Below, piece after piece: positions 51,164-60,767 of a stretch of 64,000 nt of DNA (positions are counted from its first letter, which is position 1; each line of letters starts with the position of its first letter). The translations under genes and the position numbers were made by a program. The stretch is taken from assembly GCF_004335015.1 (NCBI RefSeq), contig NZ_RQRU01000001.1:1140997-1204996 (forward strand). Reading direction: 5' to 3'. A model generated the notes under the pieces. It made no database searches, was not told where the DNA came from, and was given only the letters and a program-made list of their open reading frames with translations. This DNA is from Psychrobacter pygoscelis. Lineage in GTDB: Bacteria > Pseudomonadota > Gammaproteobacteria > Pseudomonadales > Moraxellaceae.

Positions 51164-52024
51164 TTACTGATAAGCAATAGACTGCTCACTCAATAACCGA
51201 ACAGGCTGACTAATCAAGCTCTGTACCAAGTCGCCTATGCCCGGATAGTAATTAGTGGCATAAAAATCAAGCATTGGTGATGAGATAGTATCAGATGGCA
51301 AAAGCGTCAACTGACGATAAGAGGGCGGCGCAGTCTCGGCCAATAGCTGCTGGACTCGAGCTGCAATGGCAGCGCCAGAGTCGACAACGGTAATGCCAAG
51401 ATTTTGCTGCGCAATTTGCGTCTGCAAGATGGGCTTGAAAAATGGATAGTGTGTACAGCCCAATACCAGATGATCGATACCTAGCCGGTGAAACTCATCA
51501 AGGCGTTCACTTAAACGTAAGGCAGTGACATCTTGTGCTGGCATTCCTGCTTCGACCCAAGGCACCAGCTGCGGATCAAAGCACTTAGTGACACTCGTCT
51601 CTAGGGGCTGCGCTATCTCCGTAATGACTTGATTAAGCAGCTTTCCTGTTAAGGTCGCCTGCGTTGCTAACACTGCGACATGCTTGGTCTTACTGGCTAA
51701 TACCGCAGGCTTAAGAGCAGGTACTAGTCCGACAATAGGCAGCTGAGGGTAGAGCTTTCGCGCCTGATCTAGAGCATAAGCAGAAGCGCTGTTGCAAGCG
51801 ATAACGATAAGCTTACAGCCTTGCTCATACAGCCATGAGACTGCCGCAAGAGTAAATCGTACAATCTCATCACTACTGCGCGCACCGTAAGGCACATTTT
51901 TGGTATCGGCATAGTAGATATAGCGCTCATTGGGAAGCTGCTTGGCCAGATGCAGATATACCGACAGACCACCCACGCCTGAATCAAACAGCCCTATAGG
52001 CGCCGACTCATCAGATAATTGCAT
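51164..52024 (-). CDS. murI: Glutamate racemase
   Basis: 286 residues. Makes D-glutamate for peptidoglycan. The two catalytic cysteines are in VIACNSASAY and VLGCTHYPF, and the N-terminal FDSGVGGLSV is typical. The frame opens with GTG three codons upstream of the ATG used; there is no strong Shine-Dalgarno for either. Confidence 0.95.
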   Translation of the reverse strand: MQLSDESAPIGLFDSGVGGLSVYLHLAKQLPNERYIYYADTKNVPYGARSSDEIVRFTLAAVSWLYEQGCKLIVIACNSASAYALDQARKLYPQLPIVGLVPALKPAVLASKTKHVAVLATQATLTGKLLNQVITEIAQPLETSVTKCFDPQLVPWVEAGMPAQDVTALRLSERLDEFHRLGIDHLVLGCTHYPFFKPILQTQIAQQNLGITVVDSGAAIAARVQQLLAETAPPSYRQLTLLPSDTISSPMLDFYATNYYPGIGDLVQSLISQPVRLLSEQSIAYQ

Positions 52025-52330
52025 TTGTCTCACAGCAGGTACACTACCAAAATCCTTATACTACCCTCTACGCCTAGATGAATGGATAAATCCATAAAAA
52101 CCTAGGTCAAAGGCCCTCTTCAGCGCTAGATATTCTATACTTCCTACACATTTAGTGATGGTAGATATATAGATATATAGTTACCCAAAATAACAGCCAA
52201 CTTCGTCAGTCATCTGCTCTAGGCAGTATAAAGCTTACGTGGCTTAAAAATAAGTTATTTCATTCGCTACTCGGTTTTTCTAACTTTACTCGCTTAGCAT
52301 CACTAATCTTAGCATCCCTTACTATCAGTA

Positions 52331-53014
52331 TTACTCACTAGGCATTGATAGCGTATAGTCTTGACCACCGCTTTGCAGGGTCAGAATCGTCTGCCCCTCT
52401 TTTTCTGATAGCTCACCCAACTCGGTCAAATGGTAAAAGGTATTGCGACCAATCAGCGCCTCAAGGCCATTTCTAACTGGCATATAAGGCCTGACTTGAG
52501 CAGTGTCTAACGTCTTATCATCTGACTGCTTGTCATCTAATAGTCCATTAGGCTGATAAGCTCTTAATTCAATCTGATGCTCTGGATCTAAGCGCACCAC
52601 ATCGCCAGTAAAAGTGGTGAATTCTAGCCAGCTTTCGCCCTCTTCGTTTACTATCCCGACATCATTAATGAGTAGAGGCGCATCTTCGACAGTAATTTTC
52701 AGCTTTTGGACAGGGGTTTTGAGATAGTATTGCTGCGACCCATCTTCTGCCTGCTCTTTCCACAGGACTGTCGCAAACAGGCTCACAAGTGACTGACGAG
52801 TCACCTTACTGTCCTCATGCCACCATTCACCATTGGCTTTGATGACCATATCTATCTCACCGACACTGCTAGGATGCCATTTATCTAAGGGTGGAATGGG
52901 CCGCCCTTCTCGAGTCCCTGCGTGGGCTTTTAAATACTGACTCAACCCTTCTATAGAATTTAAGTTATTGTTTTCATTATACTTATTACTGTAATCTATT
53001 GAAGAATTGCTCAT
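52331..53014 (-). CDS. DUF1285-family protein
   Basis: 227 residues. PPLDKWHPSSVGEIDMVIKANGEWWHE is the DUF1285 start, followed by VEDAPLLIND and FTTFTGDVVRLD. A proteobacterial cytoplasmic family without a known function. About 40 residues of polar N-terminal extension. 300 bp upstream of murI in the same direction. Confidence 0.85.
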   Translation of the reverse strand: MSNSSIDYSNKYNENNNLNSIEGLSQYLKAHAGTREGRPIPPLDKWHPSSVGEIDMVIKANGEWWHEDSKVTRQSLVSLFATVLWKEQAEDGSQQYYLKTPVQKLKITVEDAPLLINDVGIVNEEGESWLEFTTFTGDVVRLDPEHQIELRAYQPNGLLDDKQSDDKTLDTAQVRPYMPVRNGLEALIGRNTFYHLTELGELSEKEGQTILTLQSGGQDYTLSMPSE

Positions 53015-53619
53015 GCTTTTAGTCCCATTTATTTATAAATTACCGGCCACTAACTCATATGCTAGCGCTACAATAGTAACAGCGTCGTAATGTTAGGTTG
53101 CGGTTTAAGCTATCTATATAATAGTATTGCCGTATCGAATAGTAATTACCATAACATCGATAGAGGCAAAATCGTATCGTGTTTGTAGGACTTTTCTTTT
53201 ATAATGAGTAACGTTTTTTATCCCTGTGGTTTTCGATGGCCTTGCCTTAGTTACCATAGTGATAAGACAGCCCTTCAAAGTCTACTTTACTACGGCAGCA
53301 GGTCGTAAAGTTCGATAAAGCAGGCAGCTATTTTATCTATTACCACCCGGTGCGTTCATTTTATCGCCTTCTCTATAGCCATTGAGATATTGAGTCGTCT
53401 ATCGCTATTTAGCCATGTGATGTGACTGCGACGAGACGCTATGAGTGTGATATCACTGAGCGCAGAGCAAACCATAGGCAAGACTCATTGAGTCACGCTA
53501 ATGCGATTTTATATTATCGCAATCAAGATACTGCGAATGGTTAGCAGGTGGGACAACCGGATAATGAATGAGTGACATTGGCAGCAATAAGATAAGCCAC
53601 CAAGAGTTTAGGAGTCTTT
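53015..53619. other. Divergent DUF1285/ETF-QO intergenic region
   Basis: 605 bp with no credible ORF. GGAG lies before the ETF-QO ATG at the end. I saw no hairpin or operator that I trust. Confidence 0.4.
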
Positions 53620-55470
53620 ATGCAAGAGCAAGATAGCAACGAGTTAACCCCCAAGACCGCCGCAGTTGATACTCCTGTAGAAGACGCACAGGTAACAGAC
53701 ACAGTGGCATTAGAGAAGGAGATAGCAGTAGAACCTGCTAATGCAGCGGTAACAACTGAAGCGCCTACTACTGCCGAAGAGGCCGTCATCGAACCTGAGC
53801 CTGAGCCAGAACCTGAGGTCGAACGTGAATCTATGGAATTCGACGTAATTATCGTCGGTGGCGGTCCTTCTGGCCTTGCTGCAGCCATTCGCTTGCGCCA
53901 ACTGGCTATTGAAGCGGGCAATGATGAGTTTATGGTCTGTGTGGTCGAAAAAGGCTCGGAGTTTGGTGCTCATATCTTATCTGGCGCGGTGATTGAACCT
54001 CGTGCTCTTAATGAGCTGATTCCTGATTGGAAAGAAAAAGGCGCACCGCTTAATGTAGCCGCAACCGAAGATCGCGTTTATATGCTGAACTCTGCCAAAA
54101 AATCTACGCGACTTCCAGATGCTATCATTCCTACCAGTATGCACAATGATGGCAACTATATTGTCTCACTAGGTAATGTTGTGCGCTGGATGGCAGAGCA
54201 AGCAGAAGAGCTTGAAGTCATGATGTTCCCAGGCTTCCCTGCCTCTGACATCTTATACAACGACGATGGCTCAGTAAAAGGTATCTTAACAGGGGACATG
54301 GGAGTCGCAGAAGATGGCTCAGAAAAACCAAGCTATGAGCCAGGCTACGAGCTTCTCGCCAAGTATACTATCTTCGCCGAAGGTTGCCGTGGGCACTTAG
54401 GAAAACGTCTTATTAGTCGCTTTGCCCTAGATAAAGACAGCGATCCTCAGCACTATGGTATTGGTCTCAAAGAGCTTTGGGAAGTGACGCCTGAAAAGCA
54501 TGAGCAAGGCGTGGTCATGCACGGCTCAGGCTGGCCGCTAACCGACACCGGGTCATCTGGAGGTTGGTGGTTATACTTCGATGAGAACAATCAAGTCAGC
54601 TTTGGTATGGTGATGGATTTATCCTATCACAACCCTTACGTATCTCCCTTTGATGAGCTGCAACGCCTCAAGCTACACCCCTTGATTCGTAATATCTTAG
54701 AGGGCGGCAAACGTATCTCTTACGGTGCTCGGGCGCTAACCAAAGGTGGTCTGAACTCCCTACCAAAGCTTGCCTTCCCAGGCGGTGTCTTGGTCGGTGA
54801 TGATGCTGGATTCTTGAATGCGGCGAAGATTAAAGGCACGCATACCTCAATGAAGTCAGGAATGCTAGCAGCTGAGGCTATCTATGAAGCCCTTCAAGAG
54901 GGTCGTCAGCATGACGAAGTAACGGCTTATGCCAGCTTGTACAAACAGTCGTGGCTATATCAAGACAACTATGAAGCCCGCAACTTCTCTCCTGCAATGC
55001 ACCGAATGGGCCAATGGATGGGAGGCGCGTTTAACTTTATTGAGCAAAATTTGCTAGGCGGCAAGATGCCTTTGACTATCCACGACAATCTGCCTGATTA
55101 CGATCAGTTAGAGCGTGCGGCACATGCCTATCAGCCAGACTATCCAAAAGCCGATGGTAAGCTGACCTTTGATAAGCTGTCATCAGTATTTATCTCTAAC
55201 ACCAACCACGCTGAAAACCAGCCTTGCCACTTAAAGCTGACTGACCCTACGGTACCGATTGAAGTAAATCTACCTTTATACGCAGAGCCTGCGAGACTTT
55301 ATTGCCCAGCTGGTGTTTATGAAGTGGTTCGCGATGCCGATGGGGCGAAGTTTGTGATCAATTCACAAAACTGTGTGCACTGTAAGACTTGCGATATCAA
55401 AGATCCCGCTCAGAATATTACTTGGGTGACGCCTGAAGGCGGCGGTGGTCCGAACTATCCAAATATGTAA
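53620..55470 (+). CDS. etfD: Electron transfer flavoprotein-ubiquinone oxidoreductase
   Basis: 616 residues. Takes electrons from ETF (filled by acyl-CoA dehydrogenases in beta-oxidation and amino acid breakdown) to ubiquinone. The FAD motif GGGPSGLAAA starts at residue 80. The C-terminal 4Fe-4S cluster cysteines are in LYCPAGVYEV and NCVHCKTCDIKDP. The C-terminus PEGGGGPNYPNM is canonical. The first about 72 residues are an acidic Glu/Ala/Pro-rich extension (PEPEPEPEVE) with no family counterpart. A terminator follows. Confidence 0.95.
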   Translation: MQEQDSNELTPKTAAVDTPVEDAQVTDTVALEKEIAVEPANAAVTTEAPTTAEEAVIEPEPEPEPEVERESMEFDVIIVGGGPSGLAAAIRLRQLAIEAGNDEFMVCVVEKGSEFGAHILSGAVIEPRALNELIPDWKEKGAPLNVAATEDRVYMLNSAKKSTRLPDAIIPTSMHNDGNYIVSLGNVVRWMAEQAEELEVMMFPGFPASDILYNDDGSVKGILTGDMGVAEDGSEKPSYEPGYELLAKYTIFAEGCRGHLGKRLISRFALDKDSDPQHYGIGLKELWEVTPEKHEQGVVMHGSGWPLTDTGSSGGWWLYFDENNQVSFGMVMDLSYHNPYVSPFDELQRLKLHPLIRNILEGGKRISYGARALTKGGLNSLPKLAFPGGVLVGDDAGFLNAAKIKGTHTSMKSGMLAAEAIYEALQEGRQHDEVTAYASLYKQSWLYQDNYEARNFSPAMHRMGQWMGGAFNFIEQNLLGGKMPLTIHDNLPDYDQLERAAHAYQPDYPKADGKLTFDKLSSVFISNTNHAENQPCHLKLTDPTVPIEVNLPLYAEPARLYCPAGVYEVVRDADGAKFVINSQNCVHCKTCDIKDPAQNITWVTPEGGGGPNYPNM

Positions 55471-55496
55471 GCGTTAATACAATCACAGAATTAACA

Positions 55497-55522
55497 AAAG
55501 CCCCGCTCAATGAGTGGGGCTT
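55497..55522. terminator. Bidirectional terminator between ETF-QO and the AGCS symporter gene
   Basis: Stem AAAGCCCCGCTCA/TGAGTGGGGCTTT (one G-T pair) between convergent genes, 30 bp from each stop codon. Confidence 0.9.
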
Positions 55523-55550
55523 TCTTATTAGTAGTCAACTAAAGCGTAGC

Positions 55551-57035
55551 TTAATCGCTCCAAGCGTCACGGTTGACTTCGTTTTTAAGCTTAATAAATT
55601 TATCAGGGTCAAACTTGATCTGCTCTGGCGTCTTACCTTCTTTCACTTGACGCTCATAATCTCTTAAGATACGCAGCGCCACAGGAGACAATAGCACGAT
55701 AGCGATTAAGTTGGTCAATGCCATAAGCCCCATTGATAAATCCGCGAAGTTCCAGATAGCAGGAAGACTGGCAATCGCGCCAATAAAGACCATAGCAAGA
55801 ACCATAAAGCGGAAGACCATGATGGCTACCTTGGCGCTCTTTTCACCGGAGATAAACTCCAAGTTAGACTCACCATAGCTATAGTTAGCGATAATAGAAG
55901 TAAATGAGAAAAAGAAGATAGCGATAGCAACAAAGATAGCACCCCAATCACCGACATACTGCGACAGTGCTAGCTGGGTAAGCTGAATGCCTTCTTGCTC
56001 AACATCTGGATTGACCACGCCTGAGAGGATAATGATTGAGGCAGTGGCGGTACAGATGATTAGCGTATCTATAGATACCCCTAGCATCTGCATAAAGCCT
56101 TGAACGGCTGGGTGATCAGGATGACTCTTAGCGGTAGCCGCAGCATTAGGCGCCGAGCCCATACCCGCCTCATTAGAGAACAAACCACGCTTAATACCAT
56201 TAATCATCGCTTGCGCAATCCCATAACCCAACACCCCGCCAGCAGCTTGCTCATAACCAAATGCCGACTTCACAATCAAGGCGATGGCGGCAGGGAACTG
56301 CGTAATATTGGTCACGATAATAAATAGCGCTAGCACGATATACATTATCGCCATAATCGGAACGACCTTACCAGCGACTCGCGCAACTGAACGTAGACCA
56401 CCAAAGACTACTGGCGCTACCAAAGCCACCAACACTGCGCCCGTCATCCAAGTCGGTATGCCAAATGCCTCATGGGTTGCTTGGGCGATAGTATTGGACT
56501 GAACGCCATTGAAAGCTAAACCAAAAGCGATCAACAAACACACAGAGAAAAAAATCGCCATCCAGCGCTGACCAAGGCCGCGTTGGATATAGTAAGCAGG
56601 ACCACCACGGTAGACGTTATCATTGTGCGGTACTTTATAAGCCTGCGCCAATGTCGATTCAACAAAGCTGGTTGACATTCCTACCAGCGCCGTAATCCAC
56701 ATCCAAAATACCGCGCCAGGCCCACCAATATAGATAGCAATAGCCACACCAGCAAGGTTACCAGTACCAACCCTTGCTGCAAGCGAAGTCATCAATGCCT
56801 CAAACGAGCTAATACCGCCATCTTTTCGCCCCTGACCTGAGGTGCGAAGCAGCCCCCACATGTGAGTGAAATGCCGAATTTGAATAAATCTTGAGGCAAT
56901 AGTGAAATAAATCCCTGCACCGATAAGTACGAATACCAACAGCCCATACCATGGGTTATTCATAATTAACCAGTTATCATTACCCCAGATCAGACCGACA
57001 CCGGTACTGACCAACTCATTAAACCACTCAACCAT
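55551..57035 (-). CDS. AGCS-family amino acid:sodium symporter (AlsT/DagA-like)
   Basis: 494 residues, about eleven membrane helices. The AGCS family signature GIKRGLFSNEAGMGSAPNAAATA is complete, and FEALMTSLAARVGTGNLAGVAIAIYIGGPGAVFWMW is the usual N-terminal substrate-site region. Imports alanine or glycine with Na+ in the inner membrane. AAAGGACAG precedes the ATG. A long leader-like region with hairpins lies upstream. Confidence 0.93.
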   Translation of the reverse strand: MVEWFNELVSTGVGLIWGNDNWLIMNNPWYGLLVFVLIGAGIYFTIASRFIQIRHFTHMWGLLRTSGQGRKDGGISSFEALMTSLAARVGTGNLAGVAIAIYIGGPGAVFWMWITALVGMSTSFVESTLAQAYKVPHNDNVYRGGPAYYIQRGLGQRWMAIFFSVCLLIAFGLAFNGVQSNTIAQATHEAFGIPTWMTGAVLVALVAPVVFGGLRSVARVAGKVVPIMAIMYIVLALFIIVTNITQFPAAIALIVKSAFGYEQAAGGVLGYGIAQAMINGIKRGLFSNEAGMGSAPNAAATAKSHPDHPAVQGFMQMLGVSIDTLIICTATASIIILSGVVNPDVEQEGIQLTQLALSQYVGDWGAIFVAIAIFFFSFTSIIANYSYGESNLEFISGEKSAKVAIMVFRFMVLAMVFIGAIASLPAIWNFADLSMGLMALTNLIAIVLLSPVALRILRDYERQVKEGKTPEQIKFDPDKFIKLKNEVNRDAWSD

Positions 57036-57302
57036 AACTCTGTCCTTTTAGCTTAACTCTTATATATCAGCAACAAAACCCAACCTAAGTCTTCGACTAA
57101 GGTAGTATTTATAATGCTACTTAAATTTGACAGGGTTTTATAACGTGTTATGAGCTTGTAAACAAGGGATTTATTGATTCCAATTTTTATACAGACAGTG
57201 GCCTTGAATAGGTGGTAAAATTAACTAAATTTTTTATAAAATTAATCTAAATACTATTATAAATACTATTAACAGTCCTCCTTGATAACTAATGCATAGT
57301 AC

Positions 57303-57439
57303 GAGTCTAAATAAAATGCAGTCATCGTAATATGACGCACAACTGGCATCAATTTTTCTGGCTTGCTGCGATATGTTGGAGGCTGCAAAAAATTCATCCC
57401 AGTACCGCTGTAGCGTTTTTATAATCAACTTACTATATC
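57303..57439. repeat. Dispersed intergenic repeat, copy B
   Basis: Partner of 46996-47139 with the same order of shared blocks (CTAAATAA, GCACAACTGG, GGCTGCAAAAAA, TCATCCCAG, ACCGCTGTA, TTTTTATAAT). Confidence 0.8.
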
Positions 57440-57518
57440 GTGTTTTGCTAGAGGGGGTGACGACAATCATAACGCTAGCGCTCTCGCTAGAGATAAGCTC
57501 TAATAAAAATCACAAAAT

Positions 57519-57545
57519 AAAAACCCCAGCGCTAGCACACTGGGG
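57519..57545 (-). terminator. Orphan leftward terminator upstream of the AGCS gene
   Basis: CCCCAG/CTGGGG stem with a 10-base loop; on the minus strand it is followed by TTTTTATTTT. No coding gene ends here on that strand, so it may end a small RNA starting further right or attenuate the AGCS leader. Confidence 0.55.
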
Positions 57546-57556
57546 CTGGAGCTTGA

Positions 57557-57580
57557 CATTCAAAATTATAAATTTGAATG
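57557..57580. repeat. Inverted repeat next to the orphan terminator
   Basis: 8-bp arms CATTCAAA/TTTGAATG around an 8-base AT centre. Could be an operator or a weak hairpin. Confidence 0.5.
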
Positions 57581-58536
57581 CTCATAGACACTCAAGTATT
57601 CAAAATTAAGCAGTTTTATCATGTTATTACGTCAGCACGTCATTACCTCGTCACACTGTCACTTCATAAAGAGCAGCTGTAACAACTTATTTATCAGACT
57701 TTAGTTTGTATCATGCTTCATAGTCTTCTACGCTGTATCTGTAAAAGCCAAACTCTACCCTCAAGTAGTGTCAGGTCATATTGCGACTTTCTCAATAGCT
57801 ACTGTCGTTTTCTAAACTACAACTCTACAACGGTGGTACATTATGAAGTGCCAAACTCACTCACCTTAATAACGAAATTAAATAGACTAACACCTTAGTA
57901 TTTCGTTGAAAAATGCATGTTTTATCATTAAAGTGATACACTATGATAACACTAATGAGGTTTAGAACTTGTTTTAGCCTATTAAAGTAAATAAGCGGTG
58001 ATCTTACAAATGAAGGTAATATGGACTTTATGTTTCATTTGATTAAAGCGACTATTAACTACAGTTAATTTAATATTTGGCTTAGATACTTAATTGGTTT
58101 TGACCAATAAATTAAAAAAATTGTTAATCAATAAATTAATGATTAACTAAGCTCTTTCAAGGAAGATAGAGTGTCAAATAGACCAAGGAGTGGTTACGTT
58201 CGTCCTTTCTATTTCTCCCCCTCTACACAATTTGTGACTTAGCGATGCGCGATTGTCTGCCCATATCGTTAGGAGTGGCTTTATAAGATCAAAGCCACTT
58301 ATCACTTTGAGTCCTCCTATGAATGAGTCCAACTTCGACCTTAATGGTCGTCGCTAGTGGCTCTAAAGCTATCAAAGTTCAGAGTCCTCTAAATAGTACT
58401 GTCATCAGTCGTTATTAGCATTGATTTAGTACTGTGTTTAATAGGTGTCGCTATTTAACTTGTGGTTGAAGCGAGTTATTTGTGTTGACTGCCTCTAGGT
58501 ATTAATTGATTTTTCACTGACAAAAGGAGTTGTCTT

Positions 58537-58797
58537 ATGGATCATAACCTTGACCCATCCGGCTATTGGAAAGCCAATGTGCGTCTTATTCTCGGCTGCC
58601 TTGCCGTCTGGGCGTTCGTCTCTTATGGATGCGCAATATTACTGCGTCCGCTATTATCTGGCATTGCCGTAGGTGGTACCGATCTAGGCTTTTGGTTCGC
58701 TCAACAAGGATCAATTGCATTTTTTATCGCAATTATTTTTTTCTACGCTTGGCGCATGAACAAGCTAGATAAAAAATATGGTCTAGATGAGGAGTAA
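58537..58797 (+). CDS. DUF4212 small subunit of a sodium:solute symporter
   Basis: 86 residues, two membrane helices. YWKANVRLILGCLAVWAFVSYG and GFWFAQQGSIAFF are the DUF4212 signature. AAAGGAG precedes the ATG. It ends 3 bp before the start of the large SSS subunit, and the two form a known gene pair in many bacteria. Confidence 0.92.
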   Translation: MDHNLDPSGYWKANVRLILGCLAVWAFVSYGCAILLRPLLSGIAVGGTDLGFWFAQQGSIAFFIAIIFFYAWRMNKLDKKYGLDEE

Positions 58798-58800
58798 CCT

Positions 58801-60669
58801 ATGAGCCAGTTTATGATTAATATCATCTTTGTAGGGTTATCTTTTGCTCTGTACTTTGGTATTGCGATTTGGGCCCGAGCAGGCTCTACAAGTGATTTTT
58901 ATGTCGCGGGGGGCGGCGTCCATCCTGTACTAAATGGTATGGCTACCGGCGCAGATTGGATGAGTGCTGCATCGTTCATCTCAATGGCAGGTCTGTTAGC
59001 AGCTGGGGGTTATGCCTCCTCGACTTATCTTATGGGCTGGACAGGGGGCTATGTGCTACTGGCCATGTTGCTAGCGCCATATCTGCGCAAGTTTGGAAAG
59101 TTTACCGTACCTGATTTTATTGGTGATCGCTTTTATTCAAAGACCGCAGCACTGGTGGCAGTGGCCTGTTTAATTATTGCTTCCACCACATATGTCATCG
59201 GACAGATGACCGGCGCTGGTGTGGCATTCTCTAGGTTCTTAGAGGTAGACAATACTACAGGGCTAATTATTGCTGCATTTGTAGTCTTTTTTTACGCTGT
59301 GCTCGGTGGTATGAAAGGGATCACTTATACTCAGGTAGCCCAGTATGTGGTACTTATTATTGCCTACACCATTCCTGCTGTCTTTATCTCATTACAGTTG
59401 ACTGATAACCCTATTCCAGCCTTTGGTATGTTCTCTACTCACACTGAGTCCGGTCTGCCGCTATTAACTAAGTTAGACCAAGTGGTCACTGATTTAGGCT
59501 TCGAAGCTTACACGGCTGATGTGCCAAACAAGCTCAATATGGTACTGTTCACCCTGTCACTTATGATCGGTACCGCGGGTCTGCCTCACGTTATCATTCG
59601 CTTTTTCACTGTCCCTAAGGTAGCTGATGCCCGTTGGTCTGCTGGTTGGGCATTGGTATTTATCGCTCTGCTTTATTTCACCGCACCTGCCGTTGGCTCT
59701 ATGGCACGACTAAATCTTATTGATACTATCTACCCACAAGGGGTTAATGAGCCTGCTCTACCTTATGATCAGCGTCCCGACTGGATGCGAACCTGGGAAG
59801 ATACCGGTCTAATACAGTACAACGACCTCAATAATGATGGTCGAATCCAGATGTATAATGATAGTGGGCTTGGCGCGGCTGAGCTAGCACTTACCAATAC
59901 TCAAACGGAAGGCGGAGATGTGGGTGCAGCGACGACTGCAGTTGCTACTGCAAGAGCGAGTCACGATGCACAGATGGGCGGTAAGTTTGCTGATGCAGGC
60001 TGGGCAGGTAGCGAGCTTGATGTCAATAACGATATCCTAGTCCTTGCCAATCCAGAAATTGCCAATCTACCACCATGGGTTATCGGTTTGATTGCAGCGG
60101 GTGGCTTAGCGGCGGCCCTATCTACTGCCGCAGGCCTACTGCTCGCTATCTCTTCTGCGATTAGTCATGACTTAATAAAAAAGCACTTTAATCCGAATAT
60201 TAGTGATAAAGGGGAGCTGCGCGCAGCCCGAATCTCAATGGGGGTAGCGATCGCAGTGGCGACTTGGTTAGGACTCAACCCACCAGGCTTTGCGGCTCAA
60301 ACTGTAGCACTTGCTTTTGGTATCGCGGGAGCCTCCTTGTTCCCTGCCCTGATGATGGGTATCTTCTCCAAACGTATCAATAACCATGGTGCAGTAGCTG
60401 GAATGCTGACGGGACTAATCACTACTTTGGTTTATATCTTTATGTACAAAGGCTGGTTCTTTGTCGCAGGTACCGCTAACCTACCTGATACCGCTGAGTA
60501 TTGGATATTAGGTATCTCACCATTGTCATTTGGTGCTATCGGCGCGCTACTCAACTTTATCGTCGCATTTGTGGTATCAATGATGACCAAAGCACCACCG
60601 ATTGAGATTCAACAATTGGTCGAAAGCGTCCGTTATCCTCGCGGCGCTGGCGGTGCAGTCGATCATTAA
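58801..60669 (+). CDS. VC_2705-family sodium:solute symporter (large subunit)
   Basis: 622 residues, SSS family with about 13 membrane helices. DFYVAGGGVHPVLNGMATGADWMSAASFISMAG and GGLAAALSTAAGLLLAISSAISHDL are typical. The large soluble loop (about 320-415) between helices holds DLNNDGRIQ, a loop found in VC_2705-type members, not in acetate permease ActP. Imports a small monocarboxylate or related solute with Na+. Ends with a strong hairpin terminator. Confidence 0.9.
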   Translation: MSQFMINIIFVGLSFALYFGIAIWARAGSTSDFYVAGGGVHPVLNGMATGADWMSAASFISMAGLLAAGGYASSTYLMGWTGGYVLLAMLLAPYLRKFGKFTVPDFIGDRFYSKTAALVAVACLIIASTTYVIGQMTGAGVAFSRFLEVDNTTGLIIAAFVVFFYAVLGGMKGITYTQVAQYVVLIIAYTIPAVFISLQLTDNPIPAFGMFSTHTESGLPLLTKLDQVVTDLGFEAYTADVPNKLNMVLFTLSLMIGTAGLPHVIIRFFTVPKVADARWSAGWALVFIALLYFTAPAVGSMARLNLIDTIYPQGVNEPALPYDQRPDWMRTWEDTGLIQYNDLNNDGRIQMYNDSGLGAAELALTNTQTEGGDVGAATTAVATARASHDAQMGGKFADAGWAGSELDVNNDILVLANPEIANLPPWVIGLIAAGGLAAALSTAAGLLLAISSAISHDLIKKHFNPNISDKGELRAARISMGVAIAVATWLGLNPPGFAAQTVALAFGIAGASLFPALMMGIFSKRINNHGAVAGMLTGLITTLVYIFMYKGWFFVAGTANLPDTAEYWILGISPLSFGAIGALLNFIVAFVVSMMTKAPPIEIQQLVESVRYPRGAGGAVDH

Positions 60670-60708
60670 CCGATGGCCACTATTGAGCACATGATTTGAT
60701 TATTCTAC

Positions 60709-60745
60709 ATCACTCATAAGTTAACTTCGCTTATGAGTGATTTTT
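60709..60745 (+). terminator. Terminator after the SSS symporter gene
   Basis: Perfect 12-bp stem ATCACTCATAAG/CTTATGAGTGAT and T run. It ends 22 bp before the next start codon, so the next gene needs read-through or its own promoter close by. Confidence 0.9.
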
Positions 60746-60767
60746 ATTTGAGTTGAGGAAACTACCA

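Larger units (their letters stand above)
57036..58536. other. 1.5-kb gene-poor region between the AGCS and DUF4212/SSS genes
   Basis: Divergent promoter region of unusual length. Holds copy B of the dispersed repeat (57303-57439), a leftward terminator-like hairpin (57524-57545), an AT-rich inverted repeat (57557-57580) and several hairpins near 58274-58350. Short frames in this region lack family signatures and ribosome binding sites. It may carry small RNAs or long 5' leaders. Confidence 0.5.

Noticed and set aside
57234..57470. 78-codon minus-strand frame containing KTLQRYWDEFFAAS
   Set aside because: It lies in copy B of the dispersed repeat. The matching frame in copy A is broken by stops, so coding is not supported.
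57713..57898. 61-codon plus-strand frame
   Set aside because: No ribosome binding site and no family features; in a region rich in hairpins.
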